Source of the DNA: SZUA-36 sp963759155
Lineage (GTDB): Bacteria > Pseudomonadota > Gammaproteobacteria > Xanthomonadales > SZUA-36
Length of the DNA: 64,000 nt
Assembly: GCA_963759155.1 (NCBI GenBank)
Contig: CAVWXX010000019.1
Span: 310,001-374,000, forward strand
Reading direction: 5' to 3'
In this document: positions 1 through 8,706 of the stretch, one piece after another
Numbering within the stretch: the stretch's first letter is position 1
Layout: every line of letters begins with the position of its first letter
Program-made: the position numbers and the translations under genes
Notes under the pieces: model-generated
What the model saw: the letters and a program-made list of their open reading frames with translations, nothing else
What the model was told of the DNA's origin: nothing
The model's database searches: none

Positions 1-530
1 GCCACACACCGCTGTTTCCCGAGTTACCGAGAGAGTTTCTGAAGTACCTGCAGGAGCATCGTCAAAACCACGCAGGCGATCCACCATTCATGCTGGAACT
101 GGCCCATTATGAATGGGTAGAGTTGGCACTTGCACTCGATGAAACCGACTTGGATGACATTCAGGTTAATCCGACGGGTGACCTGTTGAGCGGAACACCG
201 GTCTTGTCACCGCTGGTTTGGCCACTCAGTTATCAATTCCCCGTCCACCGGATTTGCGTGGATTTTCAACCCGGTACTGAACCGGAAAATGCGACACACC
301 TGCTGGTCTGGCGGCAACAGGATTACCAGGTCAAATTTATGCAATTGAATGAAACTTCAATGTTGCTGGTTCAAAAACTGAAAGAAGAAACCGATTCTTC
401 GGGTCTTGATCTACTGAAGGCTGTTGCCGACACCATTAACCACCCCAATCCGGAAGTGGTCATTGAAGCAGGGACAGCCTTGTTGAAAGACTTGAAGGAA
501 AAGCAGGTCATTCTCGGAACCCGGTCCTGA
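1..530 (+). CDS. hvfC: HvfC-family RiPP maturation protein (DUF2063), 5' end cut by the window edge
   Basis: The reading frame is open from base 3 to the stop at 530, so the N-terminus lies outside the window and the ATG at 90 is an internal methionine. The visible part contains the family-typical stretch with DPPFMLELAHYEWVELAL at about residues 26-43, followed by a beta-rich C-terminal half ending in ALLKDLKEKQVI. HvfC/BufC proteins are partners of the MNIO (DUF692) enzyme HvfB, which modifies cysteines of a small copper-binding peptide; HvfC recruits the precursor peptide. The DoxX-like gene 83 bases downstream on the same strand is the usual last member of these clusters, which supports the call. 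The precursor (hvfA) and hvfB would be expected to the left of base 1. The family is clear; the substrate is inferred. Confidence 0.85.
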   Translation, partial: HTPLFPELPREFLKYLQEHRQNHAGDPPFMLELAHYEWVELALALDETDLDDIQVNPTGDLLSGTPVLSPLVWPLSYQFPVHRICVDFQPGTEPENATHLLVWRQQDYQVKFMQLNETSMLLVQKLKEETDSSGLDLLKAVADTINHPNPEVVIEAGTALLKDLKEKQVILGTRS

Positions 531-612
531 CAAAAGCGCCAGGTCGCTCCTGACCCGGCCAATCCAACAAAGCAGTTTTAACAATCACGCTATACCCAGA
601 CAGGTGCCAAAT

Positions 613-1284
613 ATGCCAGTGCTCAATTTTTACGATGACCTTACATCCCGCTTACGTGAATCAGGTGACTACCTGTGGCCCCTGGCGCTCAGGCTTATCC
701 TGGCATGGGAGTTTCTGGAGGCCGGCTTGAGCAAACTACATGGCGAAAACTGGTTTGCACAAATCCCCTGGGAAGACTGGCAAAAGGGCTTTCCTGTTCC
801 GTTCAGCCTGATACCCACCGACCTGAACTGGTTGCTGGCCACCTGGTCCGAGCTGGTTTTCGCAGCCATGCTTTTTCTGGGTCTGTTCACACGCTTCGCG
901 GCTATCTCCCTGGTCGTGGTGACCGCCGTTGCAACCGCTGCTGTTCACTGGCCAAGCGAATGGGCAAGTCTTGGAGAACTCTGGAGCGGCTACCTCATTA
1001 CGTCCGATGGCAGTGGCAATTTCAAGTTACCGCTTTTATTTTTAATCATGCTGCTGCCCCTGGTTTTTTATGGTGGTGGTAAAGTTTCCATTGATCAGCT
1101 GCTTATCAGACTGTCCGGGCGGGGCGATCAACCGGACATCCGCAGGGGTGGTTTGCAATCCGCGGGCCTGGCCTTGCTGGTATTGGCACTTTCAACTATA
1201 TGGGTCGAGCCCTCGTGGGGCTTTGCCTTCCTGACCGCCTCAGCCGTGGCAATCCTGACACCGGCCATCAGGGGCAAGGGATAG
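613..1284 (+). CDS. DoxX-family membrane protein of the Hvf copper-RiPP cluster
   Basis: A 223-residue integral membrane protein. The N-terminal third has the DoxX signature pattern RLILAWEFLEAGLSKLHG, then several hydrophobic segments (around LVFAAMLFLGLFTRFAAISLVVV, LPLLFLIMLLPLVF and a C-terminal pair). An in-frame GTG at 604 would add three residues; ATG 613 is preferred because AGG at 602-604 sits at ribosome-binding distance from it. DoxX members next to HvfC are annotated as HvfX-type proteins of copper-binding RiPP maturation clusters; the biochemical role is not settled. It probably shares a transcript with the upstream hvfC. Confidence 0.8.
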   Translation: MPVLNFYDDLTSRLRESGDYLWPLALRLILAWEFLEAGLSKLHGENWFAQIPWEDWQKGFPVPFSLIPTDLNWLLATWSELVFAAMLFLGLFTRFAAISLVVVTAVATAAVHWPSEWASLGELWSGYLITSDGSGNFKLPLLFLIMLLPLVFYGGGKVSIDQLLIRLSGRGDQPDIRRGGLQSAGLALLVLALSTIWVEPSWGFAFLTASAVAILTPAIRGKG

Positions 1285-1336
1285 ACCGAATACCTGGTTG
1301 AATCATGCTTGCATCACCGGCCATGCCTTTGGGATG

Positions 1337-2284
1337 CTATTGAGTAGAAACACCAGACCCTGTCGAAAACGGTATGGGCAGCGGAGCCAGTACAAATCCA
1401 TGTTGGCGGAGAATATTGAGCAAACCTTCCTCACCCGGCAGGTGCAATGCGCCCACAGCCACGAACACCCGGCTACTTTCCAGCTGAGGCAATAGTGATT
1501 CGGCCATGCGATGGTTGCGTGCATGAATGCCCGACTCGATGAAATAATCACTGGCACTTGTCTCAACTGCCTGGAGTTGCTCATCGGACAGCGCCTGTAA
1601 AGCCACCAAATCATTTTCCAGGTAAGCATCCACCATCCGGTCGTGGACTTCGGCAACCTGGCCGGCCTCCGCAATAGCCTGGTCAAGTAATGACAACTGC
1701 ATCGGCAACGGCATGTTTTCCAGAAAAGACAATTGCTGCTCAAGGGTTTCCAAACCGATCACTTTTAGACCGCTGCCGGCGGCCCGCAAGGAAAGGGATA
1801 AATCCATGAAAAAGCCGGTATCCGGTGGTGGTGTACTCAGTGTCATCATCGCTGCCCATGGTTTCATGCGACTGACCAAGCCTTCCGGTACCTGGTAGTC
1901 GGTCAGTACCGCTTCGAGCGAGTTGTAGCGTTCTATACCTATCACCGACTCCAGCCCTTGACCAGGCGGGTAATACATATATTCGGTGAGACCTTGCAGC
2001 GTGTGCACATCAAGCAGCAACTCCATGGCAAATACGTCGTTAGCTCTGAGGTCTTCCAGAAAAGCCACTGAAAAATCCAATACACGCGGGTCTTCACTAT
2101 GGATAGTACCGAGCAGATACCCGGCTGGCAGGCCATTTTTCTGAACCGACCAGAATAAGGATCGATCCGGCTCCCCGTTCTTATCAGCGAGCACCGTGAA
2201 TGACAGTAACGACAGCAGCAGGCTGAGAACCAGGCAGGTCAATCTTGAGGAGCGATCTTTTTTACATGGTATTTTGAAGCGCAT
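1337..2284 (-). CDS. TraB/GumN (Tiki-like) family secreted protein
   Basis: Exported protein of 315 residues. A Sec signal peptide is visible at the N-terminus (basic start, then LVLSLLLSLLSFTVLA before DK). The two histidine motifs of the TraB/GumN/Tiki fold are present: GTIH in YLLGTIHSEDP near residue 55 and GALH in VAVGALHLPGEEG near the C-terminus; the acidic partner is AMELLL. Eukaryotic Tiki relatives are metal-dependent proteases, but bacterial members have no settled substrate. The frame is open to 2572, but that extension would cover the start of the divergent rnt gene, so ATG 2284, directly before the signal peptide, was chosen. The starts of this gene and rnt are only 25 bases apart, so they must share a promoter region. 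Confidence 0.8.
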   Translation of the reverse strand: MRFKIPCKKDRSSRLTCLVLSLLLSLLSFTVLADKNGEPDRSLFWSVQKNGLPAGYLLGTIHSEDPRVLDFSVAFLEDLRANDVFAMELLLDVHTLQGLTEYMYYPPGQGLESVIGIERYNSLEAVLTDYQVPEGLVSRMKPWAAMMTLSTPPPDTGFFMDLSLSLRAAGSGLKVIGLETLEQQLSFLENMPLPMQLSLLDQAIAEAGQVAEVHDRMVDAYLENDLVALQALSDEQLQAVETSASDYFIESGIHARNHRMAESLLPQLESSRVFVAVGALHLPGEEGLLNILRQHGFVLAPLPIPFSTGSGVSTQ

Positions 2285-2309
2285 TCCCTTATTCTCGCAG
2301 CCTTTATTA

Positions 2310-2927
2310 ATGGAATCCAATATGCCTCGAATTGCTGATCGTTTCAGAGGTTTTTTACCGGTTGTTGTGGATCTCGAAACCGGTGGTTTTAACCCTAAAA
2401 CCGATGCCCTCCTGGAGATCGCAGCCTGCATCCTGTGTATGGATGATTTCGGCCGCATTAAAATTGCGGAGACGATAGCTGCAGAGATTGAACCCTTCCA
2501 GGGTTCGCGTATTGAACCAAGCTCATTGGAATTCACCGGTATCAACCTCGACGATCCAAACAGAAAACCCATCAGTGAAAGAGAGGCCGCTCAAAAAATA
2601 TTTTCACCGGTCAGGCAGGAATTACGTTCCACCGACTGCCAACGCGCCATACTGGTGGGACACAACCCCTCATTCGACCTGTCTTTCCTGAATGCAGCGA
2701 TCAGCCGGGTCAACTACAAACGTAACCCCTTCCACCCGTTCAGCTCTTTTGATACCGCAACGCTCGGTGGCCTGGCCTTCGGTCAGACCGTGCTGGCCCG
2801 CGCCGTGCAGGCCGCAGGAATCGACTGGGATGAGTCATCAGCGCACTCAGCGGAATACGACACGGTTAAAACGGCCGAACTGTTCTGCGCCATCGTTAAC
2901 CGCTGGAAAATACTCACCGGTTTTTAG
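2310..2927 (+). CDS. rnt: Ribonuclease T (DEDD-family 3' exonuclease)
   Basis: A 205-residue protein resembling E. coli RNase T along its whole length. It trims the 3' CCA ends of tRNAs and matures 5S and 23S rRNA. The DEDDh exonuclease motifs are visible: VVVDLETGGF (first Asp/Glu), VGHNPSFDLSFL (Exo II) and HSAEYDT (Exo III). The conserved RNase T stretch KRNPFHPFSSFDTATL is also present. ATG 2310 or ATG 2322 could be the start; the frame is open further left to 2196, but that would run into the divergent TraB/GumN gene. The 3' end overlaps the convergent hyuB gene by 14 bases (2914-2927). Confidence 0.92.
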   Translation: MESNMPRIADRFRGFLPVVVDLETGGFNPKTDALLEIAACILCMDDFGRIKIAETIAAEIEPFQGSRIEPSSLEFTGINLDDPNRKPISEREAAQKIFSPVRQELRSTDCQRAILVGHNPSFDLSFLNAAISRVNYKRNPFHPFSSFDTATLGGLAFGQTVLARAVQAAGIDWDESSAHSAEYDTVKTAELFCAIVNRWKILTGF

Positions 2928-4485
2928 AAGCGGCAGTGCCATAACCACCTCCACCCGGGGTATTGATCGTCAGTACCTGACCGGCAGTTGCTACAAGCTG
3001 GATCTTCCCGGGCAGGGCCTGACCATCGAGTTCATTACGACCACATTGACCCGCTTGTCCGCCAGCCAGACCCCAGGGCGGGTACTTCCGGCGTTCAGTC
3101 AGCAAGGAGACTTCGGCATCTTCGAGAAAGCGATACTGACGGGTGATCCCATCTCCACCCCTGAACGCCCCTGCCCCACCGGAGTCCCGCCGGACGGCGT
3201 ACTGCTCAATTCTTAAAGGGTAATTCAACTCCAGTACTTCCACGGGCGTATTCAGGGTATTGGTCATGTGACTGTGGCGGGCAGACCGTCCATTGCAATC
3301 ATGGGCCGCGCCCATTCCACCGGCGAGGGTTTCATAGTAGTCCCAGCCATTTTTACCCCGTTTGCCCATGGCCAGGTTATTCATCGTGCCCTGGCTGGCG
3401 GCTGCAAATGCCCCCGGTAACGCTTGCGCCAATGCACCGCAAACCGTATCCACGATTCTGCTGCTGGTCTCTACATTACCTGCGGCAACAGCAGCAGGTG
3501 CACAGGCGTTGACAAGACAGCCGCTTGGCGCGCTGATACTGACACCCTGTAATGCACCGTGACAGGCCGGCGTGTGCGCGGGCATCAAACACCGAAAAAC
3601 ATAAAAAACCGCCGCTGCAGTCACCGGCATCGGGCAATTCAGATTGCCTTCGACCTGTGTTGCTGTACCGGAAAAATCGACATCTACGCTATCGCCCCGG
3701 ACATTGATCGTTACCCTGATTGGTATATCGGTCCGGCCATGACCATCGTCATCAAGATAGTCTTCGAACTGGTACGTTCCCTGTGGTATGCAGGCAAGGC
3801 TTTGAAACACCAGGGATTGTGCCCAGGATTGTAAATTGCGTTCCTGCAGGGCAAATCCGGCCGGGCCCGCATCCGCAACCAGTTCCTGTAAACGTCCGCA
3901 ACCGAGTAAATTCGCAGCAATCTGTGCATTGAAATCCCCCCTGGATGTATCCGGGCTGGTCAGGCCCCGCAACAGGGACTGCAAAAACACCTCGTCCACT
4001 TTGGCATTTTTCATCAGCAGGGTTGGCGGTATGAGGATACCCTCCTCGTCAAGTGCCCGGCTCACCGGCATGGAACCCGGCGCTTCCGAGCCAATGTCTG
4101 CATGGTGTGCCCGGTTGGCGCAAAAACCCACCAGTTCATTCTGAAAAAACACCGGCGCCACCAGGGTGATATCGGGTAAGTGGGTGCCGCCTTTGTAAGG
4201 GTCGTTGAGAATCAACATGTCGCCCGTCTGCCATGACCGGCTTTCAACCAGGTCAACCATGGCATAGGCCATACTGCCCAGGTGGACAGGGATATGTGTC
4301 GCCTGCCCCAGCAGATGTCCATGTCGATTGAAAAGCGCGCAGGAATAATCCAGACGATCGCGGATATTGGGTGAAAACGCGACCCTGCCAAGCAACGCCC
4401 CCATTTCTTCACAAATGGCGGCAATCCTGCTTGCAAATAAACCCAGCTCTACACTGTTAAATGAAGCGGTTTCGCCTATTTTCAT
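2914..4485 (-). CDS. hyuB: Hydantoinase B / 5-oxoprolinase subunit B family protein
   Basis: A 523-residue protein with the hydantoinase-B fold. Diagnostic stretches include VAFSPNIRDRLDYSCALF, LNDPYKGGTHLPDITLVAPVF and the glycine-rich end TAGQVLTINTPGGGGYGTA. HyuB normally works with the ATP-binding HyuA subunit, either as 5-oxoprolinase (opening 5-oxo-L-proline to glutamate) or in hydantoin hydrolysis. No hyuA is present in the window. Its ATG overlaps the stop of purK by four bases (4482-4485), so it is translationally coupled to purE-purK, an unusual setting. Substrate is not predictable from the sequence. Confidence 0.88.
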   Translation of the reverse strand: MKIGETASFNSVELGLFASRIAAICEEMGALLGRVAFSPNIRDRLDYSCALFNRHGHLLGQATHIPVHLGSMAYAMVDLVESRSWQTGDMLILNDPYKGGTHLPDITLVAPVFFQNELVGFCANRAHHADIGSEAPGSMPVSRALDEEGILIPPTLLMKNAKVDEVFLQSLLRGLTSPDTSRGDFNAQIAANLLGCGRLQELVADAGPAGFALQERNLQSWAQSLVFQSLACIPQGTYQFEDYLDDDGHGRTDIPIRVTINVRGDSVDVDFSGTATQVEGNLNCPMPVTAAAVFYVFRCLMPAHTPACHGALQGVSISAPSGCLVNACAPAAVAAGNVETSSRIVDTVCGALAQALPGAFAAASQGTMNNLAMGKRGKNGWDYYETLAGGMGAAHDCNGRSARHSHMTNTLNTPVEVLELNYPLRIEQYAVRRDSGGAGAFRGGDGITRQYRFLEDAEVSLLTERRKYPPWGLAGGQAGQCGRNELDGQALPGKIQLVATAGQVLTINTPGGGGYGTAASKNR

Positions 4486-5633
4486 TCCCCCGGCTTACCC
4501 AGGATAGACTCAAGATTCAACTCCGCCGCTACACCCAGTTTGCCGGCGAACTGGCTTGCCAGGGCTTTCAGACCGGTCTCGCTTTCTGCCGTTACCGTCA
4601 CGTGGCCTATCTTGCGGCCCTCACGCGGCGTTTTTTGGTAATCATGCCAGTGCACTCCCGGTGTGGGATATGGCTCAGCCACTTGTTGCTCGGCATAGGC
4701 TGGCATTTCCCCCAGCAGGTTGAACATGATGGAATGTGCTGAGATACCGGTATCACCCAGAGGCAACCCGCAAATTGCACGTAAATGATTTTCAAACTGT
4801 GATGTATGCGAACCGTCGATGCTCCAGTGACCGGAGTTGTGCACCCGCGGCGCAAACTCATTGGCAAGCAATTTGCCATCCTGCAGAAACAGTTCCAATG
4901 CCATGACACCGGTATAGTCGAGATGATCCAGCAGGCGTTTTATCATGGATTCAGCACGCGTCTGTAACTCCGGGCCAAAAGCCGGCGCCATGCTGATCGC
5001 CAGTATCCCGCCACGGTGCAGATTACGCGTCAAGGGCCAGAAAACGGTCCGGCCATTCCGGTCCCGCGCAGCGATAATCGAGCATTCGGCCTGAAAGGGT
5101 ACAAAACCCTCACATATCAACTCAAAATCACCCAACTCCTGCCAGGCACGCTCCATGTCTTCCTGAAACCTCAGAACCGCCTGCCCTTTGCCGTCATAAC
5201 CAAAGCGTCGTGTTTTCAATACACAGGGCATGCCTATTTTTTCAACTGCCGCAATCAACTCCGGCCTGCTTGCGACCGGGCAAAAAGGCGCTACTTCAAT
5301 CCCCAGTTCCTGCATCATGGTTTTTTCACGCAACCTGTCCTGGCTCTTATACAGGGCGCGGGGCGGCGGATATACCGGGCACAAGGCCTCGATCAGGCTG
5401 GCTGATGATTCGGGGACATTCTCAAAGTCGAAGGTCACAACATCGCAGCCCTGACCCAGTTTTGTTAATGCCGCTTCATCGTCCCAGGCTGCACAAATGT
5501 GTGTGCCAAACCCTGCAGCACAAGCATCCTCGGCCGGATCCAGAAATATAAACTCCAGCCCCATTGGCTGACCTGCCTGTGCCAGCATACGGGCCAATTG
5601 ACCAGCACCAAGAATACCTACCGTTTTAATCAT
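4482..5633 (-). CDS. purK: N5-carboxyaminoimidazole ribonucleotide synthase
   Basis: A 383-residue ATP-grasp enzyme that carboxylates aminoimidazole ribonucleotide with bicarbonate and ATP in de novo purine synthesis, handing N5-CAIR to PurE. The N-terminal nucleotide-fold motif GILGAGQLARMLAQAG is present. Later come CVLKTRRFGYDGKGQ (ATP-grasp), ELFLQDGKLLANEFAPRVHN (metal-binding loop) and SQFENHLRAICGLPLG. Length is normal for PurK. Its start overlaps the purE stop by four bases (5630-5633) and its stop overlaps the start of hyuB, so the three genes form one transcript. Confidence 0.96.
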   Translation of the reverse strand: MIKTVGILGAGQLARMLAQAGQPMGLEFIFLDPAEDACAAGFGTHICAAWDDEAALTKLGQGCDVVTFDFENVPESSASLIEALCPVYPPPRALYKSQDRLREKTMMQELGIEVAPFCPVASRPELIAAVEKIGMPCVLKTRRFGYDGKGQAVLRFQEDMERAWQELGDFELICEGFVPFQAECSIIAARDRNGRTVFWPLTRNLHRGGILAISMAPAFGPELQTRAESMIKRLLDHLDYTGVMALELFLQDGKLLANEFAPRVHNSGHWSIDGSHTSQFENHLRAICGLPLGDTGISAHSIMFNLLGEMPAYAEQQVAEPYPTPGVHWHDYQKTPREGRKIGHVTVTAESETGLKALASQFAGKLGVAAELNLESILGKPGE

Positions 5634-6130
5634 TCCGGATCAGCCTGGCTTAAAACAGCGTCTGTTCGTGATCGCCTGAATTCCTCCAGGGCACGGCGAA
5701 CCTGTGGATACTTGATCCCCAGGATGGCAGCGGCAAGCAATGCAGCATTGGTCGAACCGGCATCGCCTATGGCCAGCGTACCAACGGGGACACCGGCAGG
5801 CATTTGTGCAATCGAGAGCAGGGAATCGACACCGTTGAGCGCCCGTGACTTCACCGGCACTCCGAGCACCGGCAAGGCTGTCTTGGCAGCGACCATACCC
5901 GGCAAATGTGCAGCACCACCGGCGCCAGCGATAATGACCTCCAGACCACGGTCAATTGCACTGTCAGCATACTCAAACATCCGGTCAGGTGTACGGTGCG
6001 CCGACACCACCTTGACCTCATGAGGTATGGCCAACGCTGAAAGCGTCTGGGCCGCGTGTTTCATGGTTTCCCAATCCGACTGCGAACCCATGATCACACC
6101 CACTAAAACTTGTTCACTTTCCACATTCAA
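5630..6130 (-). CDS. purE: N5-carboxyaminoimidazole ribonucleotide mutase
   Basis: A 166-residue class I PurE that converts N5-CAIR to CAIR in purine synthesis. The active-site motifs are visible: GSQSDWETM near the start, SAHRTPDRM with its catalytic histidine, and GAGGAAHLPGMVAA. ATG 6130 is preceded by GGGAG at good spacing. First gene of the purE-purK-hyuB operon. The gene on its other side (Trm112-like, 6244) is divergent. Confidence 0.97.
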   Translation of the reverse strand: MNVESEQVLVGVIMGSQSDWETMKHAAQTLSALAIPHEVKVVSAHRTPDRMFEYADSAIDRGLEVIIAGAGGAAHLPGMVAAKTALPVLGVPVKSRALNGVDSLLSIAQMPAGVPVGTLAIGDAGSTNAALLAAAILGIKYPQVRRALEEFRRSRTDAVLSQADPE

Positions 6131-6243
6131 TCTCCCGCGGGAAAGCGTACAATTGTACCAGTGTGCTGCTCCCGCAAACAGGGTCGTTCAACATTGCTGC
6201 ATGCCTGCTACAATACTTTCAGACCAACAAACTGGATCAAAAA

Positions 6244-6513
6244 ATGCCCGTAGATGGAAAGTTACTCGAGATACTGTGCTGCCCGGTCAGCAAAACACCA
6301 CTGACCGTGCTTGGCAAGCAGAAGCTTGGCAAGTTGAATACGGCCATCAGTGGTGGGGATGCCTTGTATATTGGTGGCGATAAGGTCACGAAGCCGTTGC
6401 AGGAAGGCTTAATCACCGAAGATGGCAAAGTCATATATCCCGTGCAGGATAATATTCCGATCCTGCTGGAAGAAAAGGGTATAGGTACAACGCAGTTTCA
6501 GGATTTCCAATAG
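6244..6513 (+). CDS. Trm112-family small protein
   Basis: An 89-residue protein with the Trm112 pattern: LLEILCCPVSKTPL near the N-terminus and KVIYPVQDNIPILLEE near the C-terminus. The family is a zinc-ribbon-like chaperone or activator of methyltransferases in eukaryotes; bacterial copies have no defined partner. Here the usual paired cysteines are partly replaced (CCPVSK rather than CPxCK), so zinc binding may be lost or altered. The frame is open upstream to 6163, but ATG 6244 begins at the conserved part. The insert between residues 25 and 60, with a GGDALYIGGDKVT stretch, makes it longer than the typical 60-residue member. Confidence 0.8.
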   Translation: MPVDGKLLEILCCPVSKTPLTVLGKQKLGKLNTAISGGDALYIGGDKVTKPLQEGLITEDGKVIYPVQDNIPILLEEKGIGTTQFQDFQ

Positions 6514-6559
6514 TCTGCGATTAATGCAGACTCAAAGACGGATTGATTCAAAATCCGTC
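6512..6559. terminator. Two hairpins between convergent genes
   Basis: Between the convergent Trm112-like and DUF2959 genes there are two stem-loops. AGTCTGC (6512-6518) pairs with GCAGACT (6526-6532), and GACGGATT (6537-6544) pairs with AATCCGTC (6552-6559). Neither has a long T-run, so intrinsic termination is an inference from position. Confidence 0.5.
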
Positions 6560-6575
6560 AGCACGAAACGTTCCG

Positions 6576-7226
6576 TCAGTTCTCCATTGAATCGATAAAG
6601 GCATTGGCCTCGGCGATGGCTTTTTGCATTTGTTTGATCAGATTGGCCGTATCACGCTCAATACTGTCAAGCTCATTACGCAAGGCGCCGATGGCGCGTG
6701 CATTGAGGTTGTGCTTAAGAAAAAGCACCTGGTCCTGGAAAGCCTCGAGTACCGGATCCATGCTGCGCTCTGCGCGGCGCATACTGGCCATTAGTTTGCC
6801 GTAGCGTGAACGGGTGTCCTTGAGTAGCGCTGCACTGCTCCTGCGCATGTCGGCACGTGAGTACTGCTCCAGTTCATCTTCCCATTCATTGAAAAGATCT
6901 TCGGCCACACTTTCGACCGCATTGATTCGAGCACTGACATCCCCGGCCTCGGACACACTGTCCTCATACTCGCTATTCAAACGATCATAGATTTCTTCCA
7001 GGTCACCACCGTCGAAATTTACCGTTGCACGAAATTGTTCCAACGCGGAGGCAAACTGCTCGGAGGCGGAATCCTGGGCATCACGCGCTTCCTCCACGCG
7101 ATCAACCAGGATGTCACGCTTTTCAATCCCGATGCTTTCCATCGTCTTGTAATAAGCACTGGAACAGGCACCCAACAAAATCAGAATAAGAACAGAAGCT
7201 GTCATATGAATGGGTTTTTGCAACAT
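6576..7226 (-). CDS. DUF2959-family lipoprotein, coiled-coil
   Basis: A 216-residue protein that begins with a lipoprotein signal, VLILILLGACSS, so the mature protein is expected to be lipidated at Cys. The rest is highly charged and helical, with long Glu/Arg/Ala-rich stretches suggesting coiled coil, and matches the DUF2959 pattern (YYKTMESIG at the mature start, EKRDILVDRVEEARDAQ). Function unknown; sequence only supports an envelope location. The frame continues to 7262, but ATG 7226 has a near-perfect GAGGAGGC ribosome-binding site upstream and directly precedes the signal peptide. Confidence 0.8.
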   Translation of the reverse strand: MLQKPIHMTASVLILILLGACSSAYYKTMESIGIEKRDILVDRVEEARDAQDSASEQFASALEQFRATVNFDGGDLEEIYDRLNSEYEDSVSEAGDVSARINAVESVAEDLFNEWEDELEQYSRADMRRSSAALLKDTRSRYGKLMASMRRAERSMDPVLEAFQDQVLFLKHNLNARAIGALRNELDSIERDTANLIKQMQKAIAEANAFIDSMEN

Positions 7227-7339
7227 TGTGGCCTCCTCAGATCGCCTGCCCGTGAAAAACACAGCAAAACCGCACTCACTCCCGAATGCGGGTGCTGTTT
7301 CAAGCTTTTTGTCTCGCAGTACCTTATGGATTACTAAAT

Positions 7340-7870
7340 TTACGACTCATCAAGATCCGGAATCACCAGTTCCTGTCCCGGAAATATCTTATCCGGGCTT
7401 TCCAGTAATGATGTATTGGCTTCAAAGATCTTCATGTACTTGCCGCCGCTACCATACTCTTTCTGGGCGATGGCCCAGAGCGTATCACCTGACTGCACGG
7501 TATAAGTACGTGCCGCCGGGTCTTTACTCGCCGCTTCACTCGTCTGTTCACCCGCATCGTCCTGCTCCGGCGCTGGATCAGGCGTTTGTGTGTCGACTTG
7601 CGGTGCCGGTTCCGGTGCGCCTATCACCATGTTGTTCTTCACGGAACTGACATTGGGAATTCCCCCAACCACTTCGCAAATACGATCACATTCAGCCTGG
7701 TCCTGAACATGACCGGAAACTGTCACGGAGCCATCCTGGTTGAATCCAAACTTTAAATTTGAAGGATCAATCCCATGTTCGCGCAAGGTGGCACTTGGGC
7801 CTTTTACGGTATCGCTTGCTGCTTTTTTATCCCCGCCAAACGCCTGACTGAGTTTATCCATGAATCCCAT
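7340..7870 (-). CDS. BON and LysM domain protein (Kbp/YgaU-like)
   Basis: A 176-residue protein with the layout of E. coli Kbp (YgaU). A short N-terminal segment leads into a BON domain (about residues 30-85, SVTVSGHVQDQAECDRI). An acidic Pro/Glu-rich linker follows, then a C-terminal LysM domain (about residues 122-172, YTVQSGDTLWAIAQKEYG). Kbp binds potassium and affects envelope stress response; LysM suggests peptidoglycan or glycan contact. No signal peptide is visible, matching E. coli Kbp. AGGAG lies just upstream of the ATG. Confidence 0.85.
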   Translation of the reverse strand: MGFMDKLSQAFGGDKKAASDTVKGPSATLREHGIDPSNLKFGFNQDGSVTVSGHVQDQAECDRICEVVGGIPNVSSVKNNMVIGAPEPAPQVDTQTPDPAPEQDDAGEQTSEAASKDPAARTYTVQSGDTLWAIAQKEYGSGGKYMKIFEANTSLLESPDKIFPGQELVIPDLDES

Positions 7871-8108
7871 AAGTCTTTGCTCCTATGCTGTTGCCTTTAC
7901 AAACCCCAATCCTGCCAGAGTTTGCTTCCTGTAGATAACTATACCGGAATATGCATATCGATAAATGTGTCATTGTGTCAACTATTGTTAAAAGTCACTG
8001 ATGCTACTTTAAAATCTCTGCTTACGTGCTAAAGTTAAAGGTTCAGAATTGGGCCAGTTCATTCGGACGGTTCAATTTTAAATTTCATCATAAACGGAGG
8101 ACACCATT

Positions 8109-8315
8109 ATGAGCGTCGCAAGAACAACTGAAATTTCCGCTTCTTCCAAAAAAGGTTTTGAAGCAGCGATTGAGAAAGGCATCAAACGTTGTGCAGAAAC
8201 CATCGACAATGTCGAAGGTGCGTGGGTCAAGGAACAGAAAGTCGTGGTGAAAGACGGTGCGGTATCTGAATACCGTGTCACCATGAAAGTGAGCTTTGTA
8301 TTAAAAGACCAGTGA
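8109..8315 (+). CDS. Dodecin family flavin-binding protein
   Basis: A 68-residue protein that fits the dodecin fold along its length. The N-terminal strand ARTTEISASSKKGFEAAIEKGI and the central WVKEQKVVV, with the flavin-stacking Trp, are present. Dodecins form hollow dodecamers that store or buffer riboflavin or FMN. A strong GGAGG ribosome-binding site lies at 8096-8100. The YegP-like gene follows 31 bases downstream on the same strand. Confidence 0.9.
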   Translation: MSVARTTEISASSKKGFEAAIEKGIKRCAETIDNVEGAWVKEQKVVVKDGAVSEYRVTMKVSFVLKDQ

Positions 8316-8346
8316 GTGATTTTTTTCAGAAAAAGGAGACATAGAA

Positions 8347-8676
8347 ATGGCAGGTAAGTTTGAATGTTACAAAGACAAAGCAGGCGAATTTCGCTTCCGC
8401 CTGGTAGCTGCAAATGGAAACACTATTCTTTCCAGTGAAGGCTACAAATCAAAATCAGGTTGCTCAAACGGCATCGAGTCCGTCAGGAAAAACAGCCAGG
8501 ATCCGGACCGGTTTGTAAAAACTGAAACCGCAGCCGGGAATTTCCGTTTCAACCTGACAGCCAAAAACTCCCAGACCATCGGCACGAGCCAGAACTACAA
8601 GTCGGAATCCGGCCGTAATAACGGTATCAAGAGTGTTGCAAACAACGCCCCTGATGCCGAGGTAGTCGAAGAGTAA
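8347..8676 (+). CDS. YegP family protein with two DUF1508 repeats
   Basis: A 109-residue protein made of two tandem DUF1508 units, about residues 4-52 and 56-101. Each has the pattern F-RF-L-A-N---I--S--Y-S-SG--NGI-SV. The family is widespread and its role unknown; E. coli YegP is one member. An AAGGAG ribosome-binding site lies just before the ATG. It probably shares a transcript with the dodecin gene. Confidence 0.9.
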   Translation: MAGKFECYKDKAGEFRFRLVAANGNTILSSEGYKSKSGCSNGIESVRKNSQDPDRFVKTETAAGNFRFNLTAKNSQTIGTSQNYKSESGRNNGIKSVANNAPDAEVVEE

Positions 8677-8706
8677 ACCCAGGCGTTCGACCTGGCATGG
8701 CAGGAA

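Noticed and set aside
2285..2572. Long N-terminal extension of the TraB/GumN protein
   Set aside because: It would overlap the divergent rnt gene, and the signal peptide begins at the methionine encoded at 2284.
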